NCBI GenBank assembly: GCA_949775045.1
Contig: OX459100.1
Span: forward strand, 2,317,436-2,381,435
Source of the DNA: Metridium senile
Lineage: Eukaryota; Cnidaria; Anthozoa; Actiniaria; Metridiidae
Direction: 5' to 3'
DNA: 64,000 nucleotides
Part shown: positions 1 through 12,700 of the stretch, in pieces
Layout of the letters: every line of letters starts with the position of its first letter
How positions within the stretch are numbered: the stretch's first letter is position 1
Program-made: the position numbers and the translations under genes
The notes under the pieces: generated by a model
Seen by the model: the letters and a program-made list of their open reading frames with translations, nothing else
What the model was told of the DNA's origin: nothing
The model's database searches: none

Positions 1-144
1 ATAAACCGTGAAATAAATATTGCCTATAAATGTGTACTTGATACAAGAACAAAGGAAAACAATGAATTTGGGCCCTACAAGATATAAAATGTGTATTTAA
101 TTCGATAGCTATTTCACGTGTTTATGAAAACCACTATCTATAGG

Positions 145-300
145 CCCTTTTAATAAGTCCCGAAGTGTTGTGTTTTCTGCGCTTGACGTCAAATTTATTC
201 TTTTGCAATCAATTTGTTTTGTATGATATGAAAGGAATTGAAAATAATAAATTTGACGGCAAGCGCGGAAAACACAACACTTCGGGACTTCCTAAAAGGG
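145..300. repeat. short hairpin MITE
   Basis: Inverted repeat of about 55 bp per arm. The left arm starts CCCTTTTAATAAGTCCC and the right arm ends GGGACTTCCTAAAAGGG, around an AT-rich loop. The arms differ by a few substitutions and there is no coding potential. It looks like a non-autonomous foldback element just downstream of the alpha-kinase pseudogene. Confidence 0.7.
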
Positions 301-499
301 TCTACAAAATTGTTCATCAGTTGTATTTTAAAGTAAAGATTTGTTAGATAGAGTGATTGCATAGTTGTGAAGTGAACAGTAGTTATGTAAACTTTTAAAG
401 AACTCAAATATTTCGTGTTAATTCAGTAACGCTGAAATCAAGTATAACGTAGTAATACATCGCTAGTTTAATTCAGTAACCAAAACGTTCATGCATTTC

Positions 500-1777
500 T
501 TAAATGTCTTCAAGTTCCATCATTTCACAGAACTTATTACACTCGTGGACTTCTTTGAAGTGATTAATCCCTACGATTGAAAGGTTCCCTGCACAAAAAA
601 AGAAATCCTCCGAGTCATCACTTTCTTCGCTCTGCTCGGGTATCTCGGTTGTAGCCAATTCAGGGTCGTAAAGATCATACTTGGCGCCCTGAATGTCCAA
701 GATCATCAGCTTTTTCTTTGAATACAGATAACTGAAATGAGCTAGACACTGTGCTTTTGCGAAGATATCATCATATTCCTTGCTTGGAGAGTCAATACAG
801 TTCCCATCGTTATTGACGTACTTGGAAAAATCACCAGCTACGAACTCTTCTACTGTGACGGGACAATCTTCATACAAAGAAAAGTAAACTTTTCCATATT
901 TAAATAAGTCACCAAACTCTACAGGGACTTTTGTTGCAAAACGCGCGGTAATATTTCTGGCGACAGCGTGCATTTGCACTTGTTTACGGGTGTGATTCTC
1001 TAGAGGCATTTGGAGTGTGTTAGTAATTGTGTCAATTGATTTCTTCGTGTACTTCTTAATTACCCATACTGTTGATTTCTTCCAGCAATTTGCTTTGAAA
1101 GCATCTCTAAAAGCGCCGCTTGCGAAAGCCGTTTTCTCCACTTCTACTTCAATACTTGGAATATCTATCCATTTGCAGCTCTCGACATTGAATATTTCTA
1201 ACTTTAATATGGCGACTTAGGGTGGCTTGACAAGTTTACCCGCTTTCATCAGGTCACCAATAGAAATTGATTTGGGATAAATTGTCCTAGGCATACATAC
1301 TTGCCTAGTGCTAGATTGTGCTACGGCTTTGGATGGTGAAATCGGAACGGATTTAACCCCCTTTAGTACCGGTACTTGCTTCTTTGCATGTGAGAAATCT
1401 TCCTCCTTTGGTTGAAGAAAGCGAATACAGTAAACTTTTTTCCCTTTTATTTGCTCCATTTTATTACAGGACGGCCCCCTATCTGATGCCAGAACATCAC
1501 ACGATCCTGTTGGGGCCTTGTAGAATCGCTCACAGGCTTCTTTTATGGTTTCGATGGACAATTCCTCGTATTCTGCGAACGGGACAAAGTCCCTTGTGTC
1601 CAAAGGTTCGTACTTTTTTAGCAGTCCTGAAGGCGTGGAAGCCATTCGTTGAACTAAAATATCATTCGGAACTTTGCCATGTCCTCGCTTCTCTTCGAAT
1701 TCTCCTCTACCGCTCCTTTTTTGCCCGACTCTTTTTTCAAAATCATCCCAAGACTCTTTGAGCTTTCTTTTTTTCAT
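500..1777 (-). pseudogene. intronless alpha-kinase (MHCK/EF2K/TRPM7-type) with one in-frame stop
   Basis: The minus strand reads as one frame from an ATG at 1777 to a stop at 500-502, broken only by a TAA at 1217-1219. The upstream 186 codons are a basic leader without a recognised domain. Downstream, the frame resumes directly after the stop and gives an alpha-kinase-like catalytic domain. It shows the segment LMILDIQGAKYDLYDPEL, a glycine/asparagine-rich stretch (FFFCAGNLSIVGI) and the C-terminal Cys-His zinc-type signature H-x-C-N-x-F-C. Members of this family phosphorylate Ser/Thr in helical substrates. There are no introns. A single stop could be a recent lesion, readthrough or an assembly error, so 'pseudogene' is my best call rather than proven. 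The apparent start at 1141 is only a GTG inside the continuous frame. Confidence 0.7.
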
Positions 1778-2049
1778 TTTCGTGGCAATTTTTGCATCAC
1801 ATAAACAGCCAAGCGATCGCGACTAGTCCAACCGCACGTGGTTTCTTATGCAACATATTCGCAAAGGATCATGGGATACGCTGATAATGATAACGATGGG
1901 CCACGTGAAGCTTTTAATTTTTTTTTTTTTTCAATGGGCCGGCCGAGCGAGATAATTTTTGAATTAAAAAGAGAAATCAACTGCAAATTTAATTTTAATT
2001 TACCAAAAATACTAGTTATAATAAAAATAATAAATAAAACGTTTTAGAC

Positions 2050-2190
2050 TTTACTTTTGAAATCAATTTCATACTAAAATTGAACGTGAATTCAAAATTA
2101 AAATAGAAATCACAATGGAAATGGAAATAGAAATTAAAATAAGAATAGAAATGGAAATAGAATTCGAAAAGTATAGTATAAAAATGGATG
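2050..2190. repeat. purine-rich low-complexity tract
   Basis: Irregular runs of GGAAATAGAAAT-type units on the plus strand. The open frames across it are composition artefacts. Confidence 0.5.
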
Positions 2191-2421
2191 ATAACCATGG
2201 GCCACCATAGATGATATTCAACAACTTAAAACTTAACAATGACAAGACTGAATTTCTTCTACTTCACGCGCAGCATCGCCCATCACCGCCACTTGACTGT
2301 ATCTTGGCTGGTAATGAACTTATTAAACCTTCTGATCACGCCAGGAACATTGGAGTAATTTTCGATAGGACTGTTAGCTTAGATAAACAAGTTACTACAA
2401 TTTGCCAATCAGTATTTTACC

Positions 2422-2600
2422 TTATCATATGACCCGTATTTTGCCCGGCGCGCGCTCTTAAGAAAACCTTCGGGAAAATGTCACGTGATGGGGTCCGTAC
2501 GGCTTTTTTCACCTGGTCCGTACAAACACGTACGGACCAGCTACTCGAAACATCACAACAAAAATGGCGCGCGCCGTGTAAAATACGGGTCATATGATAA
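2422..2600. mobile_element. hairpin MITE in the LINE
   Basis: Terminal inverted repeat TTATCATATGACCCGTATTT, matched at the right end by AAATACGGGTCATATGATAA. The interior is GC-rich (CGGCGCGCGC). It interrupts the LINE reverse transcriptase. Confidence 0.75.
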
Positions 2601-2603
2601 AAA

Positions 2604-2738
2604 ACTTATTGACTGAGTTAGGTCGGGCCGTACGGGAAAATATTTGGCTCTTGGTCATTTGTACGGACCTCGCGTTCCGTACGTCATGACCGCGAGCCAA
2701 ATATTTTCCCGTACGGCCCTCCCACTCAGTCAATAAGT
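2604..2738. mobile_element. second hairpin MITE abutting the first
   Basis: Near-perfect inverted repeat starting ACTTATTGACTGAG and ending CTCAGTCAATAAGT. The inner arms contain GGGCCGTACGGGAAAATATT. It sits immediately beside the preceding MITE, inside the same LINE. Confidence 0.75.
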
Positions 2739-3695
2739 ACTTAATATTAGGAATATATCACGTGTACGCAGATACTTAAGTTATGACACATCAAAAATAC
2801 TAGTTCATGCTTTCGTAACGTCAAAAATTGATCATTGTAATTCTTTGCTTTATGGCTTGCCTAAATATCTTATACAGCGCTTGCAATATGCTCTTAATGC
2901 TGCAGCCAGAGTTATCAGTCTCACCCGTAAATACGATCATATAACACCGATTTTGATGGAGCTGCATTGGCTCCCAGTAGAGCAACGAATCAAGTTCAAG
3001 ATTCTTCTACTTGTCTTTAAGGCCACTAATAATATTGCACCAGCTTATATTGTTGATTTAATTTGTCCTTATATTCCATCTCGATCTTTACGTTCATCTT
3101 CTAAGGGATTGCTTGTAGTGCCCAAGTTTAAACTACAGACATATGGTGCAAGAGCTTTTTCTGTCTGTGGGCCAGCTCTTTGGAACAGCCTTCCACAGGA
3201 GTTAAGATCCTGTCCAAGCTTAGAATTATTTAAGAAAAAACTGAAAACATTTTTGTTTATAGAAGCTTACGACTAACTACATTATCTATAGGTATTGATA
3301 TTATATATTATAGTTTTAAATTTTTAGAATTTTAGATTTTTTCAGATTATATTCTTAGTACTTAATTAATTTTAACTAAAATATTCTTAGTATCATTGTC
3401 ACATATTAATTTATATATTGTATTGTATTTATTTGTTGTAAAGCGCTTTGCGCATCCAATGTAAAAGCGCTATAGAAATAAAGTTATTATTATTAGTTAT
3501 TATTATACGTTTTCTTCTCACCAACTGACATCGATCGGACAGTTAGCATAAAGTGTTAGGGTCAGGATTTGTAAGCAAAGGGTTCGAGGTTCGATCCTCG
3601 AAAGGGTCACTCTATCAGATTTTTATCCGTTAAATGTTCGCAACTAGAAAATTTCTAAGTTTAACGTTACATATAAAGTAGGGATTAGGTCATTG

Positions 3696-3856
3696 GTATT
3701 CAAGGGCAATATACATTAGTATTCAAGGGCAATATACATTAGTATTCAAGGGCAATATACATTAGTATTCAAGGGCAATATATATTAGTATTCAAGGGCA
3801 ATATACATTAGTATTCAAGGGCAATATACATTAGTATTCACGGGCAATAGATATTG
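3696..3856. repeat. 23-bp tandem repeat
   Basis: About seven head-to-tail copies of TATTCAAGGGCAATATACATT-type units with very few substitutions. There are no unique spacers, so it is a minisatellite. Confidence 0.9.
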
Positions 3857-3971
3857 CCCTCAAATGGGGGCAATATCTGTATAAAGCCCTTGAATTGATA
3901 ATGAACAGGGTAATACGCGATATAAAGCCCTAAAAGTAACAATGAAAACCGATGTAATCATGTAATAATGA

Positions 3972-4297
3972 TGAATAAAGACTCGAATTACAACAGTTTC
4001 AGTGTCTTCACTTTATTCTTCAGTATGTTCACTTCATAATTTGAATGAAATACAAACTTTGTGGTATGCTGTACTATGAATGTTATAACTTATTAGTAAG
4101 TGGTGAAGTAGGTCAAACTAAAACTTCAATTTCACCCCTAAATAAGTCGTTTTTCGCGTAAAAAACGGCACACATAGACAATATAACATTCACAGAACAG
4201 CATGCCACAAAGTTTGTATTTTATTCAAATTATGAAGTGAACATACTGAAGAATAAAGTGAAGACACTGAAACTGTTGTAATTCGAGTCTTTATTCA
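3972..4297. repeat. foldback element
   Basis: Inverted repeat with arms of about 110 bp: the left arm begins GAATAAAGACTCGAATTAC and the right arm ends with its complement. No coding potential. The roughly 430 bases to its right (4300-4726) hold no gene I can see. Confidence 0.75.
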
Positions 4298-5877
4298 CCA
4301 ATATACAAGCATATTCAATGACGTAATTCAGAGCTTGGGCTGCCTGTGCATAAACGCTTTATATTCAGTGCTAAAATCATATCTTTTCCCCAAATATAAA
4401 TGTGACCATATAGACAGTTTAAATTACATAATCAATCGTACGTCAATCGAATGATTGAAATCGACGATTCGACTACAGGCTGTAAATATCAAATGTTTAT
4501 CTAAAATGTTTTTAAACATTTTTTAAAAATTCTTTTGATGATTACCACAACATCACAATCTTATAACTCCACCAGCTTCATTGCGACTTTTTAATTATGA
4601 AACTTTGATATATTTAGTCATACTGTGAGTAAGTAGCGAAAGCACCATTGACAAGGTAGCGAAAGAACGTTTTCAGTAGCGAATATGTACTGGTAGCGAA
4701 AGTGCGAAGTAGCGAAACGACCAGATACCATCATCTCCAATCATCAACAACCGCGCATAAAAACATAATATGTTTTCCAAAATTGACTTTCGATAGCCTG
4801 ATATTTTAATTATTTGCGGCTTAACATAACAATCATTTCTAAAAGTTTTTGTCAATAGTTTGAATGGTTCCTGGGAGACAAGGGATACAATTTGTTTTGT
4901 ACACGTGTATATGAATCAATGGTTGTCAACTACCGCTATTGAAATCATATGTTTACTACACAATATTTGAACACAACTATTTATAATTATACTTTCCGTT
5001 CAAGAAAAAATTATAGTCTTTGAACGCTCATTTTATCAGAATTTCTTTAAAAATACCAGGTGTTTTTCTCAGTGTATAATTATAGTAATTACTGCAAAAA
5101 CATTTTCTGAGAAATAGGCTAAAAACACATGTGGCTGTGATATAGCATGACTCCTTTTAGTTTGGTTGTGAGGTTCCCCAAAAGCTTTCGACATAGAAAC
5201 CACTGTAATGCTAGATTATTTTTTATTTAAGAATAGCAATATTGAAGTGAAGTCCTTTTTTATACGATAGAATACATTTTTGAATTTTGTGGAGGGAATT
5301 AAGAAATAGGATTTACATTTTTTGTTTAATTTCCCACTAGGAGATTTAAAGCCTGCTTCTTTTGTTGTTATATGTTGAAATTCTCAAGGGCACTTCACGT
5401 TGCGTCTTATACTGAACATGATTATATATTATATAAAAAAACATAATCAGAAATCATATATAAACACCTGGATTTTGCCACAAAAGCAAAATAGGTTTTA
5501 TTTGTTAAACAAATTTGTTTTTTTGTTTGAAAACATCCTTTTTGACTATAAAAAATAATGTTGTTTTGTGGCTTTTAAGGAATTGAATTTCTAATTAAGC
5601 TATAAATAGTTCATTGGAGTGCAGGGTTGATAACAACTTTTTATTGCATGTGACAGTGTAGTAACTCTAAAATAGGGAGTCTGTTTGAAATTTGAAGTAA
5701 AAAAGGAAAAGAAAATTTTCAAAATCTGTCTGAAATGAAGATTAAACTTTCCTATAGTTAAGTGAGAAAATTGCTGCAACAACATTATAGTGCTTGGAAG
5801 ATAGATAATTTGCAAAAAAAAATCCAATTGTAATCATATTTATTGAAGGTGTTGAAATATTTTTCTTAACTTTTCTT

Positions 5878-6467
5878 AACTTATTTTTCTTAAATTAATT
5901 CACAGCGCTTACAATAATTTATTACCGAATCAACTGTGTGACAACATAACCAACAAAAGAAAGTCGAAATATTTGCTAAGAGGATCACATAATCTTGTAG
6001 TACCGAGGATTTCAACTCGTTATTTAGAGCAATCTATCAGTTATAGAGGGGCGGTTCTTTGGAACACAATAACATCCAAGAACCCCGACATTGCTTATGC
6101 TAATCTTAGGACTTTAGACACAAGATTAAGTAAGATCAATGAGTTTTGGGATTTTCATTTTAAAGTAACATCAGCATCTACAATTGATTTTAGTAACAAG
6201 GATTACAAGTATTTTTAAATATTTCATACTTAATATTTTAGATTTGTATATTCACATATTTATATTTAGAGTTTTATATTTTTTCTTAAACACATAGGAT
6301 TTTAGATCTTTTATATTTTAGATTATTCATTTAGTTCTTATATTGATTTAAAAATGTAATTAATGTATGTAATTAATGTAAAATTTTAATGTAAATGCAC
6401 GACCCCATAAGCGTAAGCTTTAATACATATCGTGTTTAAATAAAGTCAATGTATGTATGTATGTATG
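5878..6467 (+). mobile_element. 5'-truncated LINE insertion with (TGTA)n tail
   Basis: This block is absent from the same position in copy 2 (near 58,436), where CTTAACTT runs straight into ATGAAG. It encodes the last part of a LINE reverse-transcriptase ORF (5973-6218), including SYRGAVLWNTITS, the usual C-terminal 'GxxxWN' signature. It ends in an AATGTATGTATGTATG microsatellite tail. It inserted after the SLC7 duplication. Confidence 0.8.
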
Positions 6468-7391
6468 AAGTTTCTGTATTGAATATATTTAGGTGCTAAT
6501 GAATATAGGTCTAGATATAAATTTTTTTAATGAAAATAATCTTATTGGTTTAGATGACAACCTGTTAATATTATTGAGTGATTGTTTGTTCTGAATAGAA
6601 TGTTTCCTTGTTAATTAAAGGGTTTTCTAATTAATTACCTTTACTTCAAAAACATATATTATTTCTATACTTATATGATATTTTTCTTCAAACCTTATGT
6701 AATACTTGGAAATGTTGTGATGGTCTTGAATAGTGATGGTGATGTAATATATCAAACATGAGAAAGAGTGTTTCATCAGAAAAATGGGTTGAAAAAAACA
6801 AGGCGCAGCCAAGTTTTTTTGGGCCCATTTTTCGGTGTTTGAGAACCTGATGAATCACAATTTCAAGTGTTGGATATTACTTCTCAAATTATTGGATAAT
6901 TATTGGAGAAATTCAAAGCGAAGCTGGCTTAATTTTATGCAAGTGTTTCATCAGATTTCAAACTCCTTCATTCTAGTGATTTTTCTTTGTTTTCTCTTCA
7001 TTAATTATTCATGAGTTTTAGAAGGTAATGGTAATGATGATAGTAATAGTGGTGATGACAATGATGGTGATTATGATTAAAGTGATGGTAATAATGATGA
7101 TATTTATGAAGAAAGTTTATAGTCATCATGACAACCATCATTAGGGCTAGCAATAGCTGCCTGCCAATGGCCATGAAATACAAGTCCAAGTTTAAGGTTT
7201 GGCAAAAAAAAAATAATTATGAACTGCTGATAATTATGAACTAATTTTTGTGTATCAGTGCCAAGCCAAATTATTTTCTTTTTAGAGCCATGATCATTTT
7301 ATTTTTCCAACGGTTTCCTAGTTTTCATGGTAAATTTGCAATTCCAATCCTACCATCCAAATCATCTAACATTTTGTATTCTGTATTCTAG

Positions 7392-7517
7392 TGGTTGTAA
7401 CTGGAATAAATTGCTATAGTGTACGCTGGGCAACAAAAGTACAATGGATCTTCACCTGTTCTAAATTAGTGTGTATTGGTATGCTAGTTATCATTGGGCT
7501 TGTTGAGCTTGGAAAAG
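7392..7517 (+). CDS. SLC7 copy 1 exon 2
   Basis: Acceptor TTCTAG and donor GTATGG. Encodes VVTGINCYSVRWATKVQ and a following membrane segment ending VELGKG across the junction. Relative to copy 2 it has R for L and K for R in the SVxWATxVQ loop. Confidence 0.85.
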
Positions 7518-8267
7518 GTATGGACTATTTCTATTTTTTTGTAGCTATAGATTGTAATTCAATTACAACAAATTTAAATTACAATATCCATCTTTTTGCC
7601 AAAACTTCCACCAAAACTCTATATATTTTTGCATTATCTGCATAAAATATAATACATAAAATTTAAAATGTTTCTTTGATAATGATGATAATCTTTACAT
7701 GTTCCAAAATATAAAATGTAAACCTAAGAAGTAATTTCAGTGTATTTGACAGCTTGTCATTTGTTTGGTTGTACTTAAGTTTAAAGAAAAATAGTGATTT
7801 TTGATCGTTTTTTGTAGTATAATTGGACCAAAATCAAGAACCATATTTAAACACCTTGCTATTGTATTTTGTTTCAACCACATTTTTTTAGCATATCTGG
7901 TCCAAGCTTTCTGAGAAATTATCAATTATTGCCAGGTGCCTTAATTGAATACTAACAGCACAGCATCACAATCAAAATCCTGAAATTCAGCTTTTTTAAA
8001 AGCAATCAAATCCTATCCAGATGTTTCTATTTGGAAGATATTTCTCTGTACTTAATTATGTGAAAATAGCTTGTGAAAACAGATGCTGCAATTACAATTT
8101 TTTTTGTTAGAGTTTTTAGATTTATATTATATATTACTCAAATGTGCTAAGATAATTTTTCTTGCTATGATTGTTACTTTTTACAATGTACCAACCAACA
8201 ATCTCAGAATTATCAATTTTATAATTCTACTTGTCACCATTATTGTTCAGACTGATATTCAAGTCCA

Positions 8268-8686
8268 TTTATCCATACATTCATTCATTCATCAATCTAT
8301 TGATTAATGGATTCATTCATACATTAATCTGTTCATTCATTTATCCATCCATTTATTTATGTATTTATTCATTTTATATTCATTCATCCATCCATCCATT
8401 CATTTACTTGATTGTTTATGCATTCATTTATTTATTCATTCATTCATCCACACATTCACTTGTTTACTTGATATATCCATTTATGCATTCATTCATTAAT
8501 CATTCATTTGTCCATTTATCCATCCATTCATTCATCCATGCATCCATCCATGCATCCATTTATTGATTTACTCATTCATTCGTTCACTCATTCTTCCATA
8601 CACTCATTTATTCATTGTATTTATCCATCCATCTATCAACCAATTTATCAATGCACTCATTCATTCATTCATCACTCTTTTTATTC
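8268..8686. repeat. (CATT/CATC)n tetranucleotide array
   Basis: Intronic array of CATT, CATC and TTAT tetramers directly before exon 3. The Ser/His/Ile-rich open frames across it are artefacts. A longer homologous array lies at 60,303-60,998 in copy 2. Confidence 0.9.
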
Positions 8687-8688
8687 AG

Positions 8689-8788
8689 GCAAAACAGAAA
8701 ACCTCCAGGATGCATTTGAAGGATCACAAACTGATCCAGCAAAGATTGGCTTTGCATTTTATATTGGTCTCTGGTCATATGGTGGATG
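8689..8788 (+). CDS. SLC7 copy 1 exon 3
   Basis: Acceptor TATTCAG and donor GTGAGT. Encodes GKTENLQDAFEGSQ and ends FYIGLWSYGGW, the loop and start of the transmembrane segment carrying the conserved 'GW' before the TEE motif. Copy 2 has AYDGW here. Confidence 0.85.
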
Positions 8789-9111
8789 GTGAGTTTTGAG
8801 AATCACCCAGTACCAATAGACCATTTCACAGTTCCCACTGTTCAACCTCAGCCTCGACAGCATGTAATATATTCTTTAGAATTGCACTGCAACCCATGGT
8901 AATTTTAAAGGAATGTACACATTATGAAACAATAGAAATACTTTAAAATTCCATGGGCCAAAGTTAAATTCTTAGGAATATATTACACGCTATCAAGGCT
9001 GATCGGCGAGAACCGTGACATGTTCTTATTACTAAATTATTGGTCATCCTAAATCATGTAATATTTCATTTGCTGACTTACTTACTAGTATTTAACAATG
9101 GTATTTTTTAG

Positions 9112-9156
9112 GAACACCTTAAATTTTTGTACCGAGGAAATGAAGAATCCAGCACG
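9112..9156 (+). CDS. SLC7 copy 1 exon 4
   Basis: A 45-bp exon encoding NTLNFCTEEMKNPAR, with the conserved family TEE motif. Acceptor TTTTTAG, donor GTAACT. Confidence 0.85.
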
Positions 9157-9270
9157 GTAACTGATCCAAATCTATTATTTGAATTCATTTGTTTATCGTC
9201 CCTCAACCAAAATATCAAAAGTTAGAAATTGGAGGCTCATTTTTTTATATTTCAATGTTCTATAATACAG

Positions 9271-9394
9271 GGACATGCCCCGTGCCATTGTAATTGGTGT
9301 TAGCATCATCACAGTGTGCTACTTGATAGTCAATGTAGCATACATCACTGTGCTGGGAGGTTCTGGTATTCTTGCTTCAGAGGCTGTTGCTGTG
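9271..9394 (+). CDS. SLC7 copy 1 exon 5
   Basis: Encodes DMPRAIVIGVSIITV and the membrane helix YLIVNVAYITVLGGSG, ending ASEAVAV. Acceptor ATACAG, donor GTAAGG. Nearly identical to copy 2 at 61,764. Confidence 0.9.
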
Positions 9395-9787
9395 GTAAGG
9401 AACATGTAGATCAGTATAGTATAGCACTTACAATCAGGTTGAATCAAATTTTCTGTGTGTGTTTTGATTCTTCCAGATGTAACTTGTATTGTGCCTGATT
9501 CTATGGTATTTTTATCTTTGTATGTACTATGGAATACACTGTAGTAGTGGGGAATCGTTTGAAAAAAAAAAAACACAGCCTTTCTCCACCCACAAATCTC
9601 TTACCACTTGTATTCATTATGTTGATTTTTCTAAACACCATTTATAAGTATTTCTCATACTCAATCTAAAAATAGTACAATCTACACAAAGGAATGCAGA
9701 CTAAAAGGTTGGCGCTTGTGGGTGGAGACAGGCTGTGTTTATTTTCTATGATTCCACACTAAAGTGGATTCCGTAGTAGTTGTTACA

Positions 9788-12700
9788 TAATGGTAATTGA
9801 ACTAAGTGGAGTGCAATTTGGTCTGATATCAAACGCGCGATGACAAAATCACACGACCGCGTAGCGAGAGTGTGATTTGTAATCGCAAGTTTGATATCAG
9901 ACCAAAATTGCACGACACGAAGTTCAATTATCACTTTATTATATCCATTTTGAAATCCAACTATAGTTTAAAACATGCTTCTATTGATTTTTTTTTCAAT
10001 ACCGGAAACGGAAATGCTCTTTTTACATTGAAAATGTCATGTGACAGGTCGTTTGCAAGTTTGACAAGTGATCACTAGTTTGCTTGTTAGCTAAAAAATC
10101 CTGCAAATTTGGAGAAATTTATAGTTTAATCTTCAACATCTGACTCAATAAGGTACGCTTTTTGTGTCTTCTGTAGCTGTGGAGATATTCAGGACTAATC
10201 TTGGTTTATTTCGAGAACTAACTTGATCGTACACATGTGTGGAATGGCGTGGAGCTCAGCAAAACCGGCACACGAAACTGTACATTATAAACAAGCAAGA
10301 TTTGGTTAAAGTTAAAGCCATCAGTTCCTTCAAACTACAAATTAGAATCAAAAACAATGTTTTTAGTTCATCTGGACTTGTTTTTGGAGCTGAGAACATG
10401 CTTTTGGACGTAAAACGTTGTCCTAGAAATCGCTAACACAGAAGTGACAGTCCCTAGCACTTGTGAATTCCGAGCTCATATCAATGACTCGTACAAGTAG
10501 AAAACCGTTTCTTTTCCTTCAAATAAAACTAACATGGAACTTTGCATTCTTCTGGTGGATTCAAGCTTGTAATTGTAAGGATTCCCTAAAGTTGTCTACT
10601 TTGGCAGAGAACTAACTGAGGAGGCATTTTGATGATGTAGACATTCAAAATGGTGGAATGTGTTTACTGTTTTGAAAAAGTTTGTTTACTGTTTTATTTA
10701 CCGTCAAAGTGTTTTTATGGAGAGCAGATGACTTCTGTTTGAATTTTTCCTCCATTTAAATTGCTTGAATTCATTCAAACATCTTCTTCGTGGCATGACT
10801 CTTGATATTTTGCAAGTTTTTGTGTAGTCTACTGTGTGGTTTTCTCGCTGGACGTCAGGATCGTTCGGACTATTAACATCCACAATTTGATGGGAAATTA
10901 GCCACATTTTCGTCCAAATAGACAACAAATAATGGGAAATCAGTTTCTATAGCAGTACTTTTGACGTCAAGGATGCTTTGGGATTATCTAAGTACTGTAA
11001 GTTATTGAATTAATTAATTATTCATGATTTTGGACATAATTCATAAATATTTTCTCCAAAACTGTAACAAAACAGAAAACTGACATTTTTTTTCATTTTA
11101 TTTACTTTCATCTGATTGGTTAGTTTGATAGTTTCCTGTAAATCTCATTGGTTGTTCAAATTGGTGCGATTCGGAGTCAAAATGGTGCGATTTGGACTCA
11201 AAATAGTGCGATTCGTGCTTTTATTATATCCATTTTGAAATCACTAGCAAATCCTGCAATCTGATTGGATCTCAGCAGAGTGATTCAAGCACGAATCGCA
11301 CTATTTTGAGTCCGAATCGCACCATTTTGACTCCAAATCGCACCAATTTGAACAACCAATGAGATTTACAGGAAACTATCAAACTAACCAATCAGATGAA
11401 AGTAAATAAAATGGAAAAAAATCTCAGTTTTCTGTTTTGTTACAGTTTTGGAGAAAATATTTATGAATTATGTCCAAAATCATGAATAATTATTAATTAA
11501 TTCAATAACTTACAGTACTTAGATAATCCCAAAGCATCCTTGACGTCAAAGTACTGCTATAGAAACTGATTTCCCATTATTTGTTGTCTATTTGGACGAA
11601 AATGTGGCTAATTTCCCATCAAATTGTGGATGTTAATAGTCCGAACGATCCTGACGTCCAGCGAGAAAACCACACAGTAGACTACACAAAAACTTGCAAA
11701 ATATCAAGAGTCATGCCACGAAGAAGATATTTGAATGAATTCAAGCAATTTAAATCGAGGAAAAATTCAAACAGAAGTCATCTGCTCTCCATAAAAACAC
11801 TTTGACGGTAAATAAAACAGTAAACAAACTTTTTCAAAACAGTAAACACATTCCACCATTTTGAATGTCTACATCATCAAAATGCCTCCTCAGTTAGTTC
11901 TCTGCCAAAGTAGACAACTTTAGGGAATCCTTACAATTACAAGCTTGAATCCACCAGAAGAATGCAAAGTTCCATGTTAGTTTTATTTGAAGGAAAAGAA
12001 ACGGTTTTCTACTTGTACGAGTCATTGATATGAGCTCGGAAATCACAAGTGCTAGGGACTGTCACTTCTGTGTTAGCGATTTCTAGGACAACGTTTTACG
12101 TCCAAAAGCATGTTCTCAGCTCCAAAAACAAGTCCAGATGAACTAAAAACATTGTTTTTGGTTCTAATTTGTAGTTTGAAGGAACTGATGGCTTTAACTT
12201 TAACCAAATCTTGCTTGTTTATAATGTACAGTTTCGTGTGCCGGTTTTGCAGAGCTCCACGCCATTCCACACATGTGTACGATCAAGTTAGTTCTCGAAA
12301 TAAACCAAGATTCGTCCTGAATATCTCCACAGCTACAGAAGACACAAAAAGCGTACCTTATTGAGTCAGATGTTGAAGATTAAACTATAAATTTCTCCAA
12401 ATTTGCAGGATTTTTGAGCTAACAATCAAACTAGTGATCACTTCCAGGTTGTCAAACTTGCAAACGACCTGTCACATGACATTTTCAATGTAAAAAGAGC
12501 ATTTCCGTTTCCGGTATTGAAAAAAAATCAATAGAATGCATGCTTTAAACTATAGTAGGATTTCAAAATGGATATAATAAAGTGATAATTGAACTTCGTG
12601 TCGTGCAATTTTGGTCTGATATCAAACTTGCGATTACAAATCACACTCCCGCTACGCGGTCGTGTGATTTTGTCATCGCGCGTTTGATATCAGACCAAAT

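Larger units (their letters stand above)
2211..3500 (+). mobile_element. decayed CR1/L2-like LINE, RT 3' part, split by two MITEs
   Basis: Two pieces of one non-LTR retrotransposon reverse transcriptase. At 2211-2420 is a fragment with LKLNNDKTEFLL followed by ARNIGVIFD, typical of the segment after the RT catalytic core. At 2760-3276 is the C-terminal part, with NAAARVISLTRKYDHITPI, a conserved LHWLPVEQRIKFKI stretch and the ending GPALWNSLPQELRSC. The 3' tail (3430-3500) contains AAGCGCTATAGAAATAAAG followed by TTATTATTATTA, a common LINE tail. Two hairpin MITEs separate the pieces and the frame is broken, so it is inactive. Confidence 0.8.

Noticed and set aside
3545..3610. Possible tRNA (T-arm-like CGAGGTTCGATCCTCG)
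   Set aside because: The T stem-loop is perfect, but I could not find a matching D arm or acceptor stem.
3696..3856. Regular repeats that could suggest a CRISPR array
   Set aside because: Units are head to tail with no unique spacers, and the DNA is eukaryotic.
8689..8788. YDGW to YGGW change in SLC7 copy 1 as loss of function
   Set aside because: The residue varies among LAT-family members, and Gly occurs in functional ones.
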